A DNA stretch of 64,000 nucleotides from Alphaproteobacteria bacterium (GCA_020852655.1 JADZAI010000076.1:1-64000); one strand, 5' to 3'; shown: positions 18,660-29,098, numbered from the stretch's first letter. Made by a program: numbers and translations. The notes: generated from the sequence alone by a model not told the origin.

Positions 18660-19511
18660 ATGAAAATCGACGCCTATCTGCGCCGGATCGGTCTTGCCAC
18701 GCGCCCGGAACCGACCCTTGCCGGTCTCACCGCCCTGCACCGCGCGCATCTGCGCGCCGTGCCCTACGAAGACCTGGACGTCCAGCTCGGGCGCCAGGTC
18801 ACGACCGATATCCCCGCGATCTACGACAAGATCGTCACGCACCGCCGCGGCGGCTGGTGCTACGAGATGAACGGCATCCTCGGCTGGGCGCTGGGCGAGC
18901 TCGGCTTCGACGTGACGCGCGCGACCGGTGCGGTGATGCGCGTGGCGATGGGCACGATGGCCGAGGGCAATCACCTCGTATTGCGGGTCGTCCTGCCCGA
19001 AGGTCTCTATCTCGCCGATGTCGGCTTCGGCGACGGTCCGCTCGAGCCGATCCGCGTTACGGAAGGGACCTTCGAGAGTGCCGGCTTCGGCTTCGGTCTC
19101 GCCAGGGCCGACGGCGACTGGTGGCGGATGACCAATCATCCCAGCGGCGGCGCGCCGTCGTTCGACTTCAACCTGGGGCGCGCCGACGAGGATCAGCTTG
19201 CCGGCGTTTGCCAGGCGCTTCAGACATCCGAGCAGTCGCCCTTCGTGCAGAACGCCGTCGTGCAGCGCCATGTCCCCGGGGGGCTCGCGATCCTGCGCGG
19301 CCGGGTGCTGCGCCGCCTGGCGCCGCACGGTCACACCGACCATCTGATCGCCGGCGCCGGCGAACTGGTGGATACGCTGGCGCGCGTCTTCGATCTCGAT
19401 CTGCCCGAGGCCGCGGCGCTGTGGCCCAAGATCGTCGCCCGCCACGAGGCCGTCATGAGCGGCCGCGTCCCTGCCGGCCCGATGGGCCCGCCGGTGCCGG
19501 AGAACGGCTGA
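18660..19511 (+). CDS. nat: Arylamine N-acetyltransferase
   Basis: 283 residues. The catalytic triad of NAT enzymes is in place: Cys67 in RRGGWCYEMN, His105 in EGNHLVLRV and Asp120 in YLADVGFGD. NATs transfer acetyl (or propionyl) from CoA to arylamines and arylhydrazines in the cytoplasm; in bacteria the natural substrates are often unknown. Length and motifs are typical. It starts about 88 bp after the peptidase operon and converges with the mutase gene (22 bp between stops). Confidence 0.93.
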   Translation: MKIDAYLRRIGLATRPEPTLAGLTALHRAHLRAVPYEDLDVQLGRQVTTDIPAIYDKIVTHRRGGWCYEMNGILGWALGELGFDVTRATGAVMRVAMGTMAEGNHLVLRVVLPEGLYLADVGFGDGPLEPIRVTEGTFESAGFGFGLARADGDWWRMTNHPSGGAPSFDFNLGRADEDQLAGVCQALQTSEQSPFVQNAVVQRHVPGGLAILRGRVLRRLAPHGHTDHLIAGAGELVDTLARVFDLDLPEAAALWPKIVARHEAVMSGRVPAGPMGPPVPENG

Positions 19512-19533
19512 CGGGTTCAGCTCAGAGCGGAGG

Positions 19534-21672
<2,139 letters not shown>

Positions 21673-21792
21673 CGTCCAGTTCTCCGGCGAGCCAGGGGCC
21701 CGCGCGTCATCCAATGTTCGTACGCGCGGCACTTAATCCCCCGCACCGCAGAGGGTCAAACAGCTTCGCGCTTGACGTACCGCAACCGCCGC

Positions 21793-22218
21793 TCACGCGG
21801 CCCAGGGATCGAAGACCGGAACGCCGAGCGGCACGAAATCCCGCGCGTTGCGGGTGGCGACAGTCATGCCGTGCTCCAACGCCGTTGCCGCGATGAGCAG
21901 GTCAGGCATCGAATGGCCCCGACCCGCTCGCCGCGCGGAGGCCGAGAGCGCAAGGGCGCGCCGGATCACGCGCTCGTCAACCGGCATGATGTGGCGCGCA
22001 TAGAACGAGCGGACGTCCTGGTGCAGCCATTTCGCCAGCACCTCCTGCTTTGCCGCTGGCGCGGTCTCGATGCCATTGGCAAGTTCGGCAAGCGTCACGG
22101 TGCTGATCCAGGCGCGCTCGACGGGCTGCGATCTGGTCCAGCGCAACACGGCGTCGTTCGCTCTCGGCTTCGTCGCCTCGCTGACGACGTTGGTGTCGAG
22201 CAGAAAGTCAGTCGTCAA
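21793..22218 (-). CDS. vapC: VapC-type PIN-domain toxin
   Basis: 141 residues from a TTG start. PIN-domain acidic residues are Asp8 (FLLDTNVVSE), Glu45 (TLAELANGIE), Asp106 (MPDLLIAATA) and Asp127 (TRNARDF), with Thr122/Asn124, matching active VapC ribonucleases that cleave tRNA or rRNA using Mg2+. The start overlaps the antitoxin's stop by 11 bp, a typical coupling that keeps toxin synthesis below antitoxin. The weak TTG start without a clear ribosome site fits that arrangement. Confidence 0.9.
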   Translation of the reverse strand: MTTDFLLDTNVVSEATKPRANDAVLRWTRSQPVERAWISTVTLAELANGIETAPAAKQEVLAKWLHQDVRSFYARHIMPVDERVIRRALALSASARRAGRGHSMPDLLIAATALEHGMTVATRNARDFVPLGVPVFDPWAA

Positions 22219-22510
22219 ACGAGAACTCGCGATGCGTGACGTGCACGCGCTCGGGCAGCGTCAGCTCCAAATCGATGCCCCGTGCCGCTGTGAGCGAGTA
22301 GAAATCGTGCAATGTCCGGGTCGTTTTCGGCTTTGGCTCATCGAAGATGCGGATTTCGGCGACGGCCTTTCCATGGCTGGTCAGAATCTGCGGCCCATCC
22401 TTCCGCGCGCGCCGGACGATCTCGGCAAGATGCGCCTTGGCTGCGGCCAACGGCCAGCGGGCTGCCTGTTCCGTCTGCGGCTTTTTCCGCGATGACTTGC
22501 GAGCGGTCAT
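22208..22510 (-). CDS. vapB: Phd/YefM-like antitoxin
   Basis: 100 residues from ATG 22510 preceded by GGAGGA. The central part WPLAAAKAHLAEIVRRARKD followed by GPQILTSHGKAVAEI is the Phd/YefM DNA-binding fold; residues 1-15 are very basic. The C-terminal 30 residues are expected to wrap the toxin active site. Partner of the PIN toxin that follows; together with a palindrome just upstream (22541-22557) the pair probably autorepresses. Confidence 0.88.
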   Translation of the reverse strand: MTARKSSRKKPQTEQAARWPLAAAKAHLAEIVRRARKDGPQILTSHGKAVAEIRIFDEPKPKTTRTLHDFYSLTAARGIDLELTLPERVHVTHREFSFDD

Positions 22511-22540
22511 GAATCCTCCATCGGCAATATGGGTCCACTC

Positions 22541-22557
22541 TAGTCCAACCTGGACCA
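22541..22557 (-). promoter_or_regulatory. Candidate operator of the toxin–antitoxin pair
   Basis: TAGTCCA-ACC-TGGACCA is an inverted repeat with 6 of 7 positions matched, centred about 40 bp upstream of the antitoxin ATG. A further half-site, GGTCCA, lies at 22532-22537. Phd-family antitoxins bind such palindromes at their own promoters; that role is inferred from position. Confidence 0.5.
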
Positions 22558-22831
22558 TATTTCCATTCCGTAAATCCTAACGTGCGCCGGCAACATTTCA
22601 GCAACCTTCCTCAACGCCCTCGTCGTCCCACACCCGGCACACACCACATCTCGTGCGTGAACGAAGCTCGAAAATTTACACGTCAGTGATTCGGACATGC
22701 TCTGTTCCGAAACGGTTCCACCGGTTAACCATACGGGCCCGGCGGGCCGTTAACCCGCGCTCTTGGCGAAACCGGGCTGAGTTCGTAAACACCCTGCACT
22801 TTCGGCGGCAGCCGCCCTACTTCTCAGGCAC
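22558..22831. other. Intergenic region between toxin–antitoxin pair and helicase
   Basis: The gene-free stretch between the antitoxin start and the helicase start is 321 bp (22511-22831), of which the operator is described separately. It is less GC-rich than surrounding coding DNA and should hold the divergent promoters of both units. It has two TTAACC sites (22725-22730, 22750-22755) flanking a GGCCC-GGC-GGGCC hairpin (22736-22748). I see no open reading frame, terminator with T-run or recognisable -35/-10 pair. Confidence 0.5.
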
Positions 22832-25825
22832 ATGACCCACCGTTCAGATCAAAGGGCGCCCGAGCGCGTGCTCGGCGTCCTCGGCCCCACCAACACGGGC
22901 AAGACGCATTACGCGATCGAGCGCATGCTCGCGCATCGCACCGGCATCATCGGCCTGCCGCTGCGCCTGCTGGCGCGCGAGATCTATGACCGCATCGTCG
23001 CCCAGAAGGGCGCCGACCAGGTCGCGCTGGTCACGGGCGAGGAGAAGATCACGCCCAAGGCGCCCGCCTATTGGGTCTGCACCACGGAATCGATGCCCGC
23101 CGGCCTCGGCGCCGAATTCGTCGCCATCGACGAGATCCAGATGGTTGCCGACCACGAGCGCGGCCATATCTTCACCGACCGCCTGCTGAACATGCGCGGC
23201 ACCGCCGAGACGCTGTTCCTCGGCGCCGAGACCATGCGCGGCCTCATCACCCGCCTGGTGCCGCACGCCCAGTTCATCACCCGCCCGCGCTTCTCGGACC
23301 TCGCCTATACCGGCGCCAAGAAACTCACCCGCCTGCCGCGGCGCAGCGCCATCGTCGCCTTCAGCGCCAACGACGTCTACGCCATCGCGGAACTCATCCG
23401 CCGGGTGCGCGGCGGCGCCGCGGTGGTGATGGGCGGCTTAAGCCCCCGCACCCGCAACGCCCAGGTCGCGCTCTATCAGTCGGGCGAGGTCGACTTCCTC
23501 GTCGCCACCGACGCGATCGGCATGGGCCTCAACATGGATGTCGACCACGTCGCCTTCGCGGCGCTGGAGAAGTTCGACGGCCACACCACGCGCAATCTCC
23601 GCCCCCAGGAGCTGGCCCAGATCGCCGGTCGCGCCGGCCGTCATATGAATGACGGCACTTTCGGCGTCACCGGCGAGGCGCCCGAGATCGATGCCGGCGT
23701 CGTCGAGCAGATCGAGCAGCACCGCTTCGATCCGGTGCGCGTCGCCCAGTGGCGCAACGCCAATCTCGATTTCGCCGGCATCGACCGCCTGCTGAACAGC
23801 CTCGACGCCCTGCCCTCGCACAAGGGGCTTCAGCGCGCCCGGCCCGCCAGCGACCAGATCGTGCTCAAGATCCTGAAGGACGTCACCGAGATAGCCGCGA
23901 AGGCGACGAACCCAGAGGCGATCCGCCGCCTGTGGGATGTCTGCCAGGTGCCGGACTTCCGCAAGATCACCATCGACGAGCACGCCCGGCTGCTCGCCAG
24001 GCTCTACGATCATCTGTCTACGGATGAAGGCACGATCCCGGCCGACTGGATCGGCCCGCAGATCGAGGCGCTCGACAACACCGAGGGCGAGATCGACACG
24101 ATCCAGGCCCGCCTCGCCCATATCCGCACCTTCGCCTATGTCGCGAACCGCCCCGGCTGGCTCGCCGACGGCGCGGCGTGGATGGAGAAGACCCGCAGCG
24201 TCGAGGACAAGCTCTCCGATGCGCTGCACGAGAAGCTGACCGAGCGCTTCATCGACCGCCGCACCTCGGTGCTGATGAAACGCCTGCGCGAAGACGACGA
24301 CTTCGCCGCGACGGTCGGCGAGGAAGGCGAGGTCCTGGTCGACGGCGAGTATATCGGCCGCCTCGAAGGCCTGCGCTTCGCCGCCGACCCGCGCGCCGCG
24401 GGCCTCCATGGCCGCGCCCTCAAGGCTGCCGCGTTCCGCGGCCTTCAGGGCGAGCTCGCGGCCCGCGCCTTCGCCATCGCCAATGCCGGCGAGACCGATT
24501 TCAGCCTCACCGATCACGGCCGCGTCTGGTGGCAGGGCGCCGTCATCGCGACCCTCGAACCCGGCCCCTCGGCGCTGAAGCCGCGCGTCGTGCTCCAGGC
24601 CGACGAGCAGATCACGCCCACTGCCTGGGCCCGCGCCGAGTCCCGCGTCAGCGAATGGGTCGAATCGCGCATCGCCCATGTGCTGAAACCGCTGCTCGAA
24701 CTTCAGGCGGCCATCGATGCCGAGGGCGAGAACGCCCTGCCGTCGCAGGCCCGCGGCCTCGCCTTCCGCCTGACCGAAACCTTCGGCGCGCTCGACCGCG
24801 AGATCGTGCGCAGCGAGCTCGATCGGCTCCCGCAGCCCGACCGGGCGGCGCTCCGCAAGCTGGGCGTCAAGTTTGCCCGCTACTCGGTCTTCCTGCCCGC
24901 TCTCATCAAGCCGGAAGCGGCCCGGCTGATGGGCCTCCTCGCGGCGGTCAAGTCCGGCAAGGCGGTCGCCCGCCTGCCCTCGCCCGGCCTCACCTCGGTC
25001 GCGACCGATCCCGACATGCCGGTGCCGGTCTATGGCGCCGCCGGCTACCGGGTGCTCGGCCCGCGCGCCGTGCGCCTCGACATGCTGGAGCGCCTCGGCG
25101 ACACGATCGAGACCAAGCGCAGCCCGGAAACCAGGCAACTGCCGCCCTTCGCGATCTCGCCCGACATGCTGTCGCTGCTCGGCTGCGGCCCCGACGAGAT
25201 GGCCGGCGTGCTGAAGGCGCTGGGCTTCAAGGCGGAAGGCGCGGTGATGGAGACCGGGGCGCAGATTCTGCTGTGGCGCCAGAAGCGCCGCAGCGACGAT
25301 CCGCGCGCGCAGCAGCAACACCGCCGCCCGCCGGCCCAGCCCGCTGCGGCGGCACCGGCAGCCGAAGGCATGGCGGCCGAGGCGCCCGCAGAAGGCGCCC
25401 CGAAGCGCGAGGATGGCGACCGCAAGCGACGCCGCCGGCGTCCCAACCGCGGCGAGCACCGTGGCGATCGGCCGCGGGAAGCACAGGCCCGTGACGGCGC
25501 CCCCGGCGCTGAAGCGCGTCCGGCCGGCGAGCCGCGCCCCGAAGGGGAACGGCGGCACGACCGCCCGCGCGACGACCGCCCCCGCGGCGAGCGCCCCCCT
25601 CGCGAGGGCTCCAACCGCGAAGGCCCCAATCGCGAAGGCCCCAATCGCGAAGGTCAAGGCGATCGCGGCCCGCGTCCGCCGCGCGACGAGAAGCGCGGCG
25701 ACCGCCCGCATCAGGGCGGACCGCAGGGCCAGCGCCCGCCGCGCAACTTCGAACCGCGTGGACGCCGCGAGAAGCCGCTCGACCCGAACTCGCCCTTCGC
25801 GGTTCTGGCCAAGCTGAAGGGATGA
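22832..25825 (+). CDS. Suv3-like superfamily 2 RNA/DNA helicase with RG-rich tail
   Basis: 997 residues. Walker A GPTNTGKT is at 18-25, the DEIQ Walker B at 100-103, and motif VI GRAGR at 266-270. This spacing is that of the mitochondrial SUV3/alphaproteobacterial helicase family, which acts with exoribonucleases in RNA turnover. Central domains (about 330-800) follow the family. The last ~170 residues are a low-complexity, basic Arg/Gly/Pro/Glu tail with NREGP repeats, probably disordered and RNA-binding. It starts the operon that continues with three small genes linked by overlaps of 4-8 bp. Confidence 0.9.
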   Translation: MTHRSDQRAPERVLGVLGPTNTGKTHYAIERMLAHRTGIIGLPLRLLAREIYDRIVAQKGADQVALVTGEEKITPKAPAYWVCTTESMPAGLGAEFVAIDEIQMVADHERGHIFTDRLLNMRGTAETLFLGAETMRGLITRLVPHAQFITRPRFSDLAYTGAKKLTRLPRRSAIVAFSANDVYAIAELIRRVRGGAAVVMGGLSPRTRNAQVALYQSGEVDFLVATDAIGMGLNMDVDHVAFAALEKFDGHTTRNLRPQELAQIAGRAGRHMNDGTFGVTGEAPEIDAGVVEQIEQHRFDPVRVAQWRNANLDFAGIDRLLNSLDALPSHKGLQRARPASDQIVLKILKDVTEIAAKATNPEAIRRLWDVCQVPDFRKITIDEHARLLARLYDHLSTDEGTIPADWIGPQIEALDNTEGEIDTIQARLAHIRTFAYVANRPGWLADGAAWMEKTRSVEDKLSDALHEKLTERFIDRRTSVLMKRLREDDDFAATVGEEGEVLVDGEYIGRLEGLRFAADPRAAGLHGRALKAAAFRGLQGELAARAFAIANAGETDFSLTDHGRVWWQGAVIATLEPGPSALKPRVVLQADEQITPTAWARAESRVSEWVESRIAHVLKPLLELQAAIDAEGENALPSQARGLAFRLTETFGALDREIVRSELDRLPQPDRAALRKLGVKFARYSVFLPALIKPEAARLMGLLAAVKSGKAVARLPSPGLTSVATDPDMPVPVYGAAGYRVLGPRAVRLDMLERLGDTIETKRSPETRQLPPFAISPDMLSLLGCGPDEMAGVLKALGFKAEGAVMETGAQILLWRQKRRSDDPRAQQQHRRPPAQPAAAAPAAEGMAAEAPAEGAPKREDGDRKRRRRRPNRGEHRGDRPREAQARDGAPGAEARPAGEPRPEGERRHDRPRDDRPRGERPPREGSNREGPNREGPNREGQGDRGPRPPRDEKRGDRPHQGGPQGQRPPRNFEPRGRREKPLDPNSPFAVLAKLKG
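25607..25651 (+). repeat. Three 15-bp tandem repeats inside the helicase tail
   Basis: Three in-frame copies of a GGCnCCAAnCGCGAA unit (25607-25621, 25622-25636, 25637-25651), the last two identical, encode repeated Gly/Ser-Asn-Arg-Glu-Gly-Pro segments. Being a multiple of three, the unit count could change by slippage without breaking the frame. Confidence 0.75.
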
Positions 25826-26022
25826 AGACGACGAAGCCGCCGCAGAAGAAAGGCCCCACGGCGTGGCGTGACGAGCCGCGTGATGCGAATGGCGCACGCA
25901 AGCCTTTTCCGGACAAGGCGGACTTCATCGAGCGTTTACGCGCGACCAATCGACCCACCGCCAGGGATCTGCGCATCCTGCGCGCGCTGAAGAAGAAGCC
26001 GGCCCTGCCGGAACTGCCGTGA
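25822..26022 (+). CDS. Uncharacterised 66-residue basic protein
   Basis: 66 residues starting at an ATG that overlaps the helicase stop by 4 bp (ATGA), and ending in a 4-bp overlap (GTGA) with the S4 gene. It is Lys/Arg/Pro-rich, with a short helical segment FIERLRATNRPTARDLRILR. No family recognised. Conserved spacing and codon use like its neighbours support it being expressed. The tight coupling between a helicase and an S4 RNA-binding protein hints at an RNA-related role, but that is inference from position only. Confidence 0.65.
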   Translation: MKTTKPPQKKGPTAWRDEPRDANGARKPFPDKADFIERLRATNRPTARDLRILRALKKKPALPELP

Positions 26023-26312
26023 GCGGCGACGCCCGTCCGTCGATCCGCATCGACAAGTGGCTGTGGCACGCGCGCTTCTTCAAGACGCGGCCGCTTGCGG
26101 CCGATTTCGTGGAAGGCGGCAAGGTGCGCGTGGACGGACGTGTGATCGAGAAGCCGGGCTATGCCGTGCATCCCGGAAGCACGCTCGTATTCCCGCTCGG
26201 CCCCCATGTGCGCAGCCTGAGGATTCTCGGCTGCGGCGAACGCCGGGGCCCCGCCCCCGAGGCGCGCACGCTCTACGAAGACCTCGATCCGCCCACGGTG
26301 CCGCATGCTTGA
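26019..26312 (+). CDS. S4-domain RNA-binding protein (HslR-like)
   Basis: 97 residues from a GTG start overlapping the upstream stop. The opening SIRIDKWLWHARFFKTRPLA and the following GGKVRVDGRVIEK form the S4 RNA-binding motif, as in Hsp15/HslR, which binds 50S subunits carrying stalled nascent chains. The C-terminal 25 residues are variable. The gene overlaps the TerB-like gene by 8 bp. Position after the helicase is commonly seen in alphaproteobacteria. Confidence 0.9.
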   Translation: MSGDARPSIRIDKWLWHARFFKTRPLAADFVEGGKVRVDGRVIEKPGYAVHPGSTLVFPLGPHVRSLRILGCGERRGPAPEARTLYEDLDPPTVPHA

Positions 26313-26769
26313 CCGCATCAAGTCCCTGCTGGCCCAGGCCGGCTATCGGCACGAGGCGGCGCATCCGCGCTTTGCGGATCGGGACGTCGCCGTCGGTGCC
26401 CTGCTGATCGAAGCCGCATCGAGCGACGGGAACTACGGCGAGGCCGAGCATGTGACGCTGCGTGACCTCGTCATGCGCAAGCTGAAGCTCGCCGCCGACG
26501 ACGCCAATGCGCTCCTCGAGGCCGCACGGCTGCGCCAGCGGGATGCCGTCGAGATCTTCTCCTTCACCAATGCGGCGAAGGCCGGCATGAACGAGGACGA
26601 GCGCATCGCTCTCGTTGAAATGCTTTGGGAGGTTGTCTATGCAGACGGCGTCCTCGACGAGTACGAGGACCGGCTGATCCGGACGATTGCCGCCTTGCTG
26701 CACGTGCCTGACCGGGCGCGCGCCGAAGCACGGCAGCGTGTCCTGACCCGGCGATCCAGTGGCACTTAG
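26305..26769 (+). CDS. TerB-like tellurite resistance family protein
   Basis: 154 residues, all-helical. Two acidic motifs typical of Ter[15 protein letters not shown] and [18 protein letters not shown], each resemble EF-hand-like metal sites. Single-domain TerB proteins in proteobacteria are thought to act in envelope or metal stress, but rarely in tellurite resistance itself. No other ter genes are present. It follows the S4 gene with an 8-bp overlap. Confidence 0.85.
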   Translation: MLDRIKSLLAQAGYRHEAAHPRFADRDVAVGALLIEAASSDGNYGEAEHVTLRDLVMRKLKLAADDANALLEAARLRQRDAVEIFSFTNAAKAGMNEDERIALVEMLWEVVYADGVLDEYEDRLIRTIAALLHVPDRARAEARQRVLTRRSSGT

Positions 26770-26804
26770 CAGAGGCGCGCGGCGCGCGCACAGGGCTTAA
26801 TCCG

Positions 26805-27143
26805 ATGACGTATGTGGTGACCGACGCTTGCATCAAGTGCAAGTACATGGACTGCATCGAGGTGTGCCCCGTCGACTGCTTCTACGAGGGCGAGAATTTC
26901 CTCGTCATCCATCCCGACGAATGCATCGACTGCGGCGTCTGCGAGCCGGAATGCCCGGTCGATGCCATCAAGCCGGATACGGAACCGGGCCTAGAGGCCT
27001 GGCTGGAGCTCAATCGGAAATTCGCGCTGAGCTGGCCCAACATCACCCACAAGGGCACCCCGCCCGCCGACCGGGACGAGTGGGCGAAGGTCGAGGACAA
27101 GCTCGCGGAACATTTCAGCCCGGAGCCCGGCAAGGGTCTGTAG
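26805..27143 (+). CDS. fdxA: Ferredoxin FdxA (7Fe type)
   Basis: 112 residues. N-terminal cysteines at 9, 12, 17, 21 and 25 and a second set at 40, 43, 46 and 50 ([18 protein letters not shown]) match bacterial 7-iron ferredoxins, with one [3Fe-4S] and one [4Fe-4S] cluster. It is a small soluble electron carrier. The fdxA gene next to carD is common synteny in alphaproteobacteria. It starts 35 bp after the TerB-like gene and may be part of the same message. Confidence 0.95.
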   Translation: MTYVVTDACIKCKYMDCIEVCPVDCFYEGENFLVIHPDECIDCGVCEPECPVDAIKPDTEPGLEAWLELNRKFALSWPNITHKGTPPADRDEWAKVEDKLAEHFSPEPGKGL

Positions 27144-27522
27144 CGTCCCCATATCTTTACCTGTTTCTTAACCCTGCCTACCGCCGCTAGGGTCGGATTC
27201 TCATGGCCGCACAAGGACTTGTCAGTCCCCGGAGGGTTTTTTAACCAATTAATCAAGGGCTTAACGATTTCGGCCCTTCCATTTCGCTGATTTTGTGTTA
27301 TATGGATGACAGTCAGTCACCCGAAGCCCGAAGGTTCCCGGCACGCCACCAGTCCGGCGACGCGCCTGCGCGCCGTATTGCCTGAAAACTAGTCCGTCGC
27401 CGCCGTGCGGGAGTTCTGCACGGTCCGCTTGCTGCACCCGCAGCGGTCCGGTGGCCACAGTGGCGACACAGTGCCGTAGTAACTTCGAGACTCGGTCGGC
27501 GCGGAACAAGTCGGAGATCCCC
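27144..27522. other. Structured 379-bp leader between fdxA and carD
   Basis: No gene is visible. From the fdxA end: a small hairpin GGACT/AGTCC (27215-27228) followed 8 nt later by TTTTTT (27237-27242), a weak terminator candidate. An AT-richer stretch with three TTAA motifs (27241-27264) follows. Then come two strong hairpins close to the carD start: CCGTGC/GCACGG (27403-27423, 9-nt loop) and GCTGC-ACCC-GCAGC (27431-27444). The carD promoter is presumably in the middle. The two hairpins would sit in a long 5' leader and could affect expression. Confidence 0.55.
27215..27242 (+). terminator. fdxA: Weak terminator candidate after fdxA
   Basis: A 5-bp stem GGACT/AGTCC with a TTGT-type loop (27215-27228), then 8 nt, then six T (27237-27242), 72 bp beyond the fdxA stop. 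The stem is short, so this is only suggestive. Confidence 0.35.
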
Positions 27523-28272
27523 ATGAGCAAGACGAGCACCGCCAAGAAAACTCCGGTCAAGACCGCCGCCAAGCCCAAGACCGCTCCGAAGGCCGCCGCC
27601 AAGACGGCGAAGAAGCCGGCCGCTCGCCCTGCCGCCCACGCCAAGCCGGTCGCCGCGGCAAAGCCGTCGCCCGCAGCGAAGGCCCCGGTGGCCAAGGTGG
27701 CCGCGCCCGTCGCGGCCCCGGTCGTAACGCGCCGCGCGGACTTCAAGGTGAACGACCATGTCGTCTACCCCGCGCACGGCGTCGGGCAGATCGTCCGGAT
27801 CGAGGAGCAGGAGGTCGCCGGCCACAAGCTGGAACTCTTCGTCATCACCTTCGAGAAGGACAAGATGACACTGCGCGTTCCCACCCCCAAGGCGAAGGCC
27901 ATCGGCATGCGCAAGCTGGCGGGCGCCGACACGGTGCTGAGCGCCATGCAGACGCTGCGCGGCCGTGCGCGCATCAAGCGCACCATGTGGTCGCGCCGCG
28001 CCCAGGAATACGAGGCCAAGATCAACTCGGGCGATCTCATCTCGATCGCCGAGGTGGTGCGCGACCTGCACCGCGCCGGCGGCCAGCCGGAGCAGAGCTA
28101 CTCGGAGCGTCAGCTCTACGAGGCGGCCCTGTCGCGCATGGTGCGCGAAGTCGCCGCCGTGGAGCGCATCGACGAGGACGCCGCCATGAAGCGCCTCGAG
28201 AGCGCGCTGACCAAGCACGGCGGTGCCGCAGCGGCAGCCGCCGCAGCTCCGGCGCCGGTCCCGGCCGCCTGA
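27523..28272 (+). CDS. carD: CarD/CdnL family transcription regulator with H1-like tail
   Basis: 249 residues from ATG 27523 (GGAG upstream). Residues 1-68 are almost entirely Lys/Ala/Pro (KKTPVKTAAKPKTAPKAAAK and similar), resembling the histone H1-like tails of bacterial nucleoid proteins. From about 70 onward it is a typical CarD_CdnL_TRCF domain, with the start FKVNDHVVYPAHGVGQIVRI, which binds the RNA polymerase β subunit and stabilises open complexes at rRNA and growth promoters. The C-terminus ends in an Ala-rich run. CdnL proteins are usually ~160-190 residues; the extra N-terminal tail may bind DNA. Confidence 0.9.
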   Translation: MSKTSTAKKTPVKTAAKPKTAPKAAAKTAKKPAARPAAHAKPVAAAKPSPAAKAPVAKVAAPVAAPVVTRRADFKVNDHVVYPAHGVGQIVRIEEQEVAGHKLELFVITFEKDKMTLRVPTPKAKAIGMRKLAGADTVLSAMQTLRGRARIKRTMWSRRAQEYEAKINSGDLISIAEVVRDLHRAGGQPEQSYSERQLYEAALSRMVREVAAVERIDEDAAMKRLESALTKHGGAAAAAAAAPAPVPAA

Positions 28273-28298
28273 GCGCGCTGCTTTAAGTGAAGTTTGGC

Positions 28299-28324
28299 AA
28301 GGCCCGGGGGAAACACCGGGCCTT
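28299..28324 (+). terminator. Rho-independent terminator of carD
   Basis: Nine-bp perfect stem AAGGCCCGG / CCGGGCCTT around an 8-nt loop, 27 bp after the carD stop, followed by TCTGCTTGTTG. It separates carD from the convergent methyltransferase gene and may serve both. Confidence 0.8.
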
Positions 28325-28339
28325 CTGCTTGTTGCGCCC

Positions 28340-29098
28340 TCAGGCGGGATAGCCCACGACCATCCGCAAGGCGCCCGGATATGCCGGGCGAGCGCGCCAA
28401 CCGCCATAGCGCGCGTCCCAGGCGCCGGACGCGAGATCGGCCCCGAGCCGGTCCGCGAAGCGCGCCTCGTACCCTTCCGGCATGAAGCTCCACGACGACT
28501 GGGCCCGGCGCACGGCAGGATCGAGCAGCCGCTCCGGCCGGGCGTAGAAGGCCTCCAGGAAGCCGTCGGTGCAGTCGGCGGGGACCGGTATCGGCATTAT
28601 CTCGCTGCGCGCGCCGATCATCCCCGCGATCGTTTCGAGCGGCGGAAAGCGCCGCTGCTCGCCCGCGATGAGTTCCGGCGCATAGGCGTTGAGCCAGAAG
28701 CCCTTCATGGCGTCCGCGTCGGCGGATACGACGACCACCGGACCGCGCGCCACGCGCCTGAGTTCGCTCAGTCCCTTCGCCAGGTCCGGCCATTGATGGC
28801 AGGTCAGCACCGCCATCGCCGCATCCATCGCTCCATCGTCCAGCGGCAACGCCTCCGCCACGCCCCGGATGCACGGCGCAGCAAGGCGCGGCCGTTGCGC
28901 CCGCATCATCGCCGACGGCTCCACCGCCAGCACCGCGCGGTCCTCCGGTTCGTAGGAGCCCGCCCCGGCGCCGACATTCAGCACGGTGCGCGCCGCGCCC
29001 AGCGCGCCGTGGATCACCGCCGCGATTCGCGGGTCGGGCCGCCGGTGCACCGCATAACCCGGCCCGCCCGCGTCGTAGTCTACGTCCCCCGCCGCCAT
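28340..29098 (-). CDS. Class I SAM-dependent methyltransferase
   Basis: 252 residues from ATG 29098 (AGGAG ten bases upstream). Motif I is TVLNVGAGAGSYEP, followed by the acidic AVEPS loop; EALPLDDGAMDAAMAVLTCH corresponds to motifs II-III. These fit the UbiE/Methyltransf_11 branch acting on small molecules. Substrate unknown. It is convergent with carD and divergent from the importer genes. Confidence 0.85.
   Translation of the reverse strand: MAAGDVDYDAGGPGYAVHRRPDPRIAAVIHGALGAARTVLNVGAGAGSYEPEDRAVLAVEPSAMMRAQRPRLAAPCIRGVAEALPLDDGAMDAAMAVLTCHQWPDLAKGLSELRRVARGPVVVVSADADAMKGFWLNAYAPELIAGEQRRFPPLETIAGMIGARSEIMPIPVPADCTDGFLEAFYARPERLLDPAVRRAQSSWSFMPEGYEARFADRLGADLASGAWDARYGGWRARPAYPGALRMVVGYPA

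Noticed and set aside
25607..25651. Possible CRISPR-like repeat
   Set aside because: Only three direct 15-bp units without spacers, inside a coding frame.
27241..27264. CtrA-binding site before carD
   Set aside because: Three TTAA motifs are present but at 4- and 8-bp spacings, not the 7 bp of the CtrA consensus.
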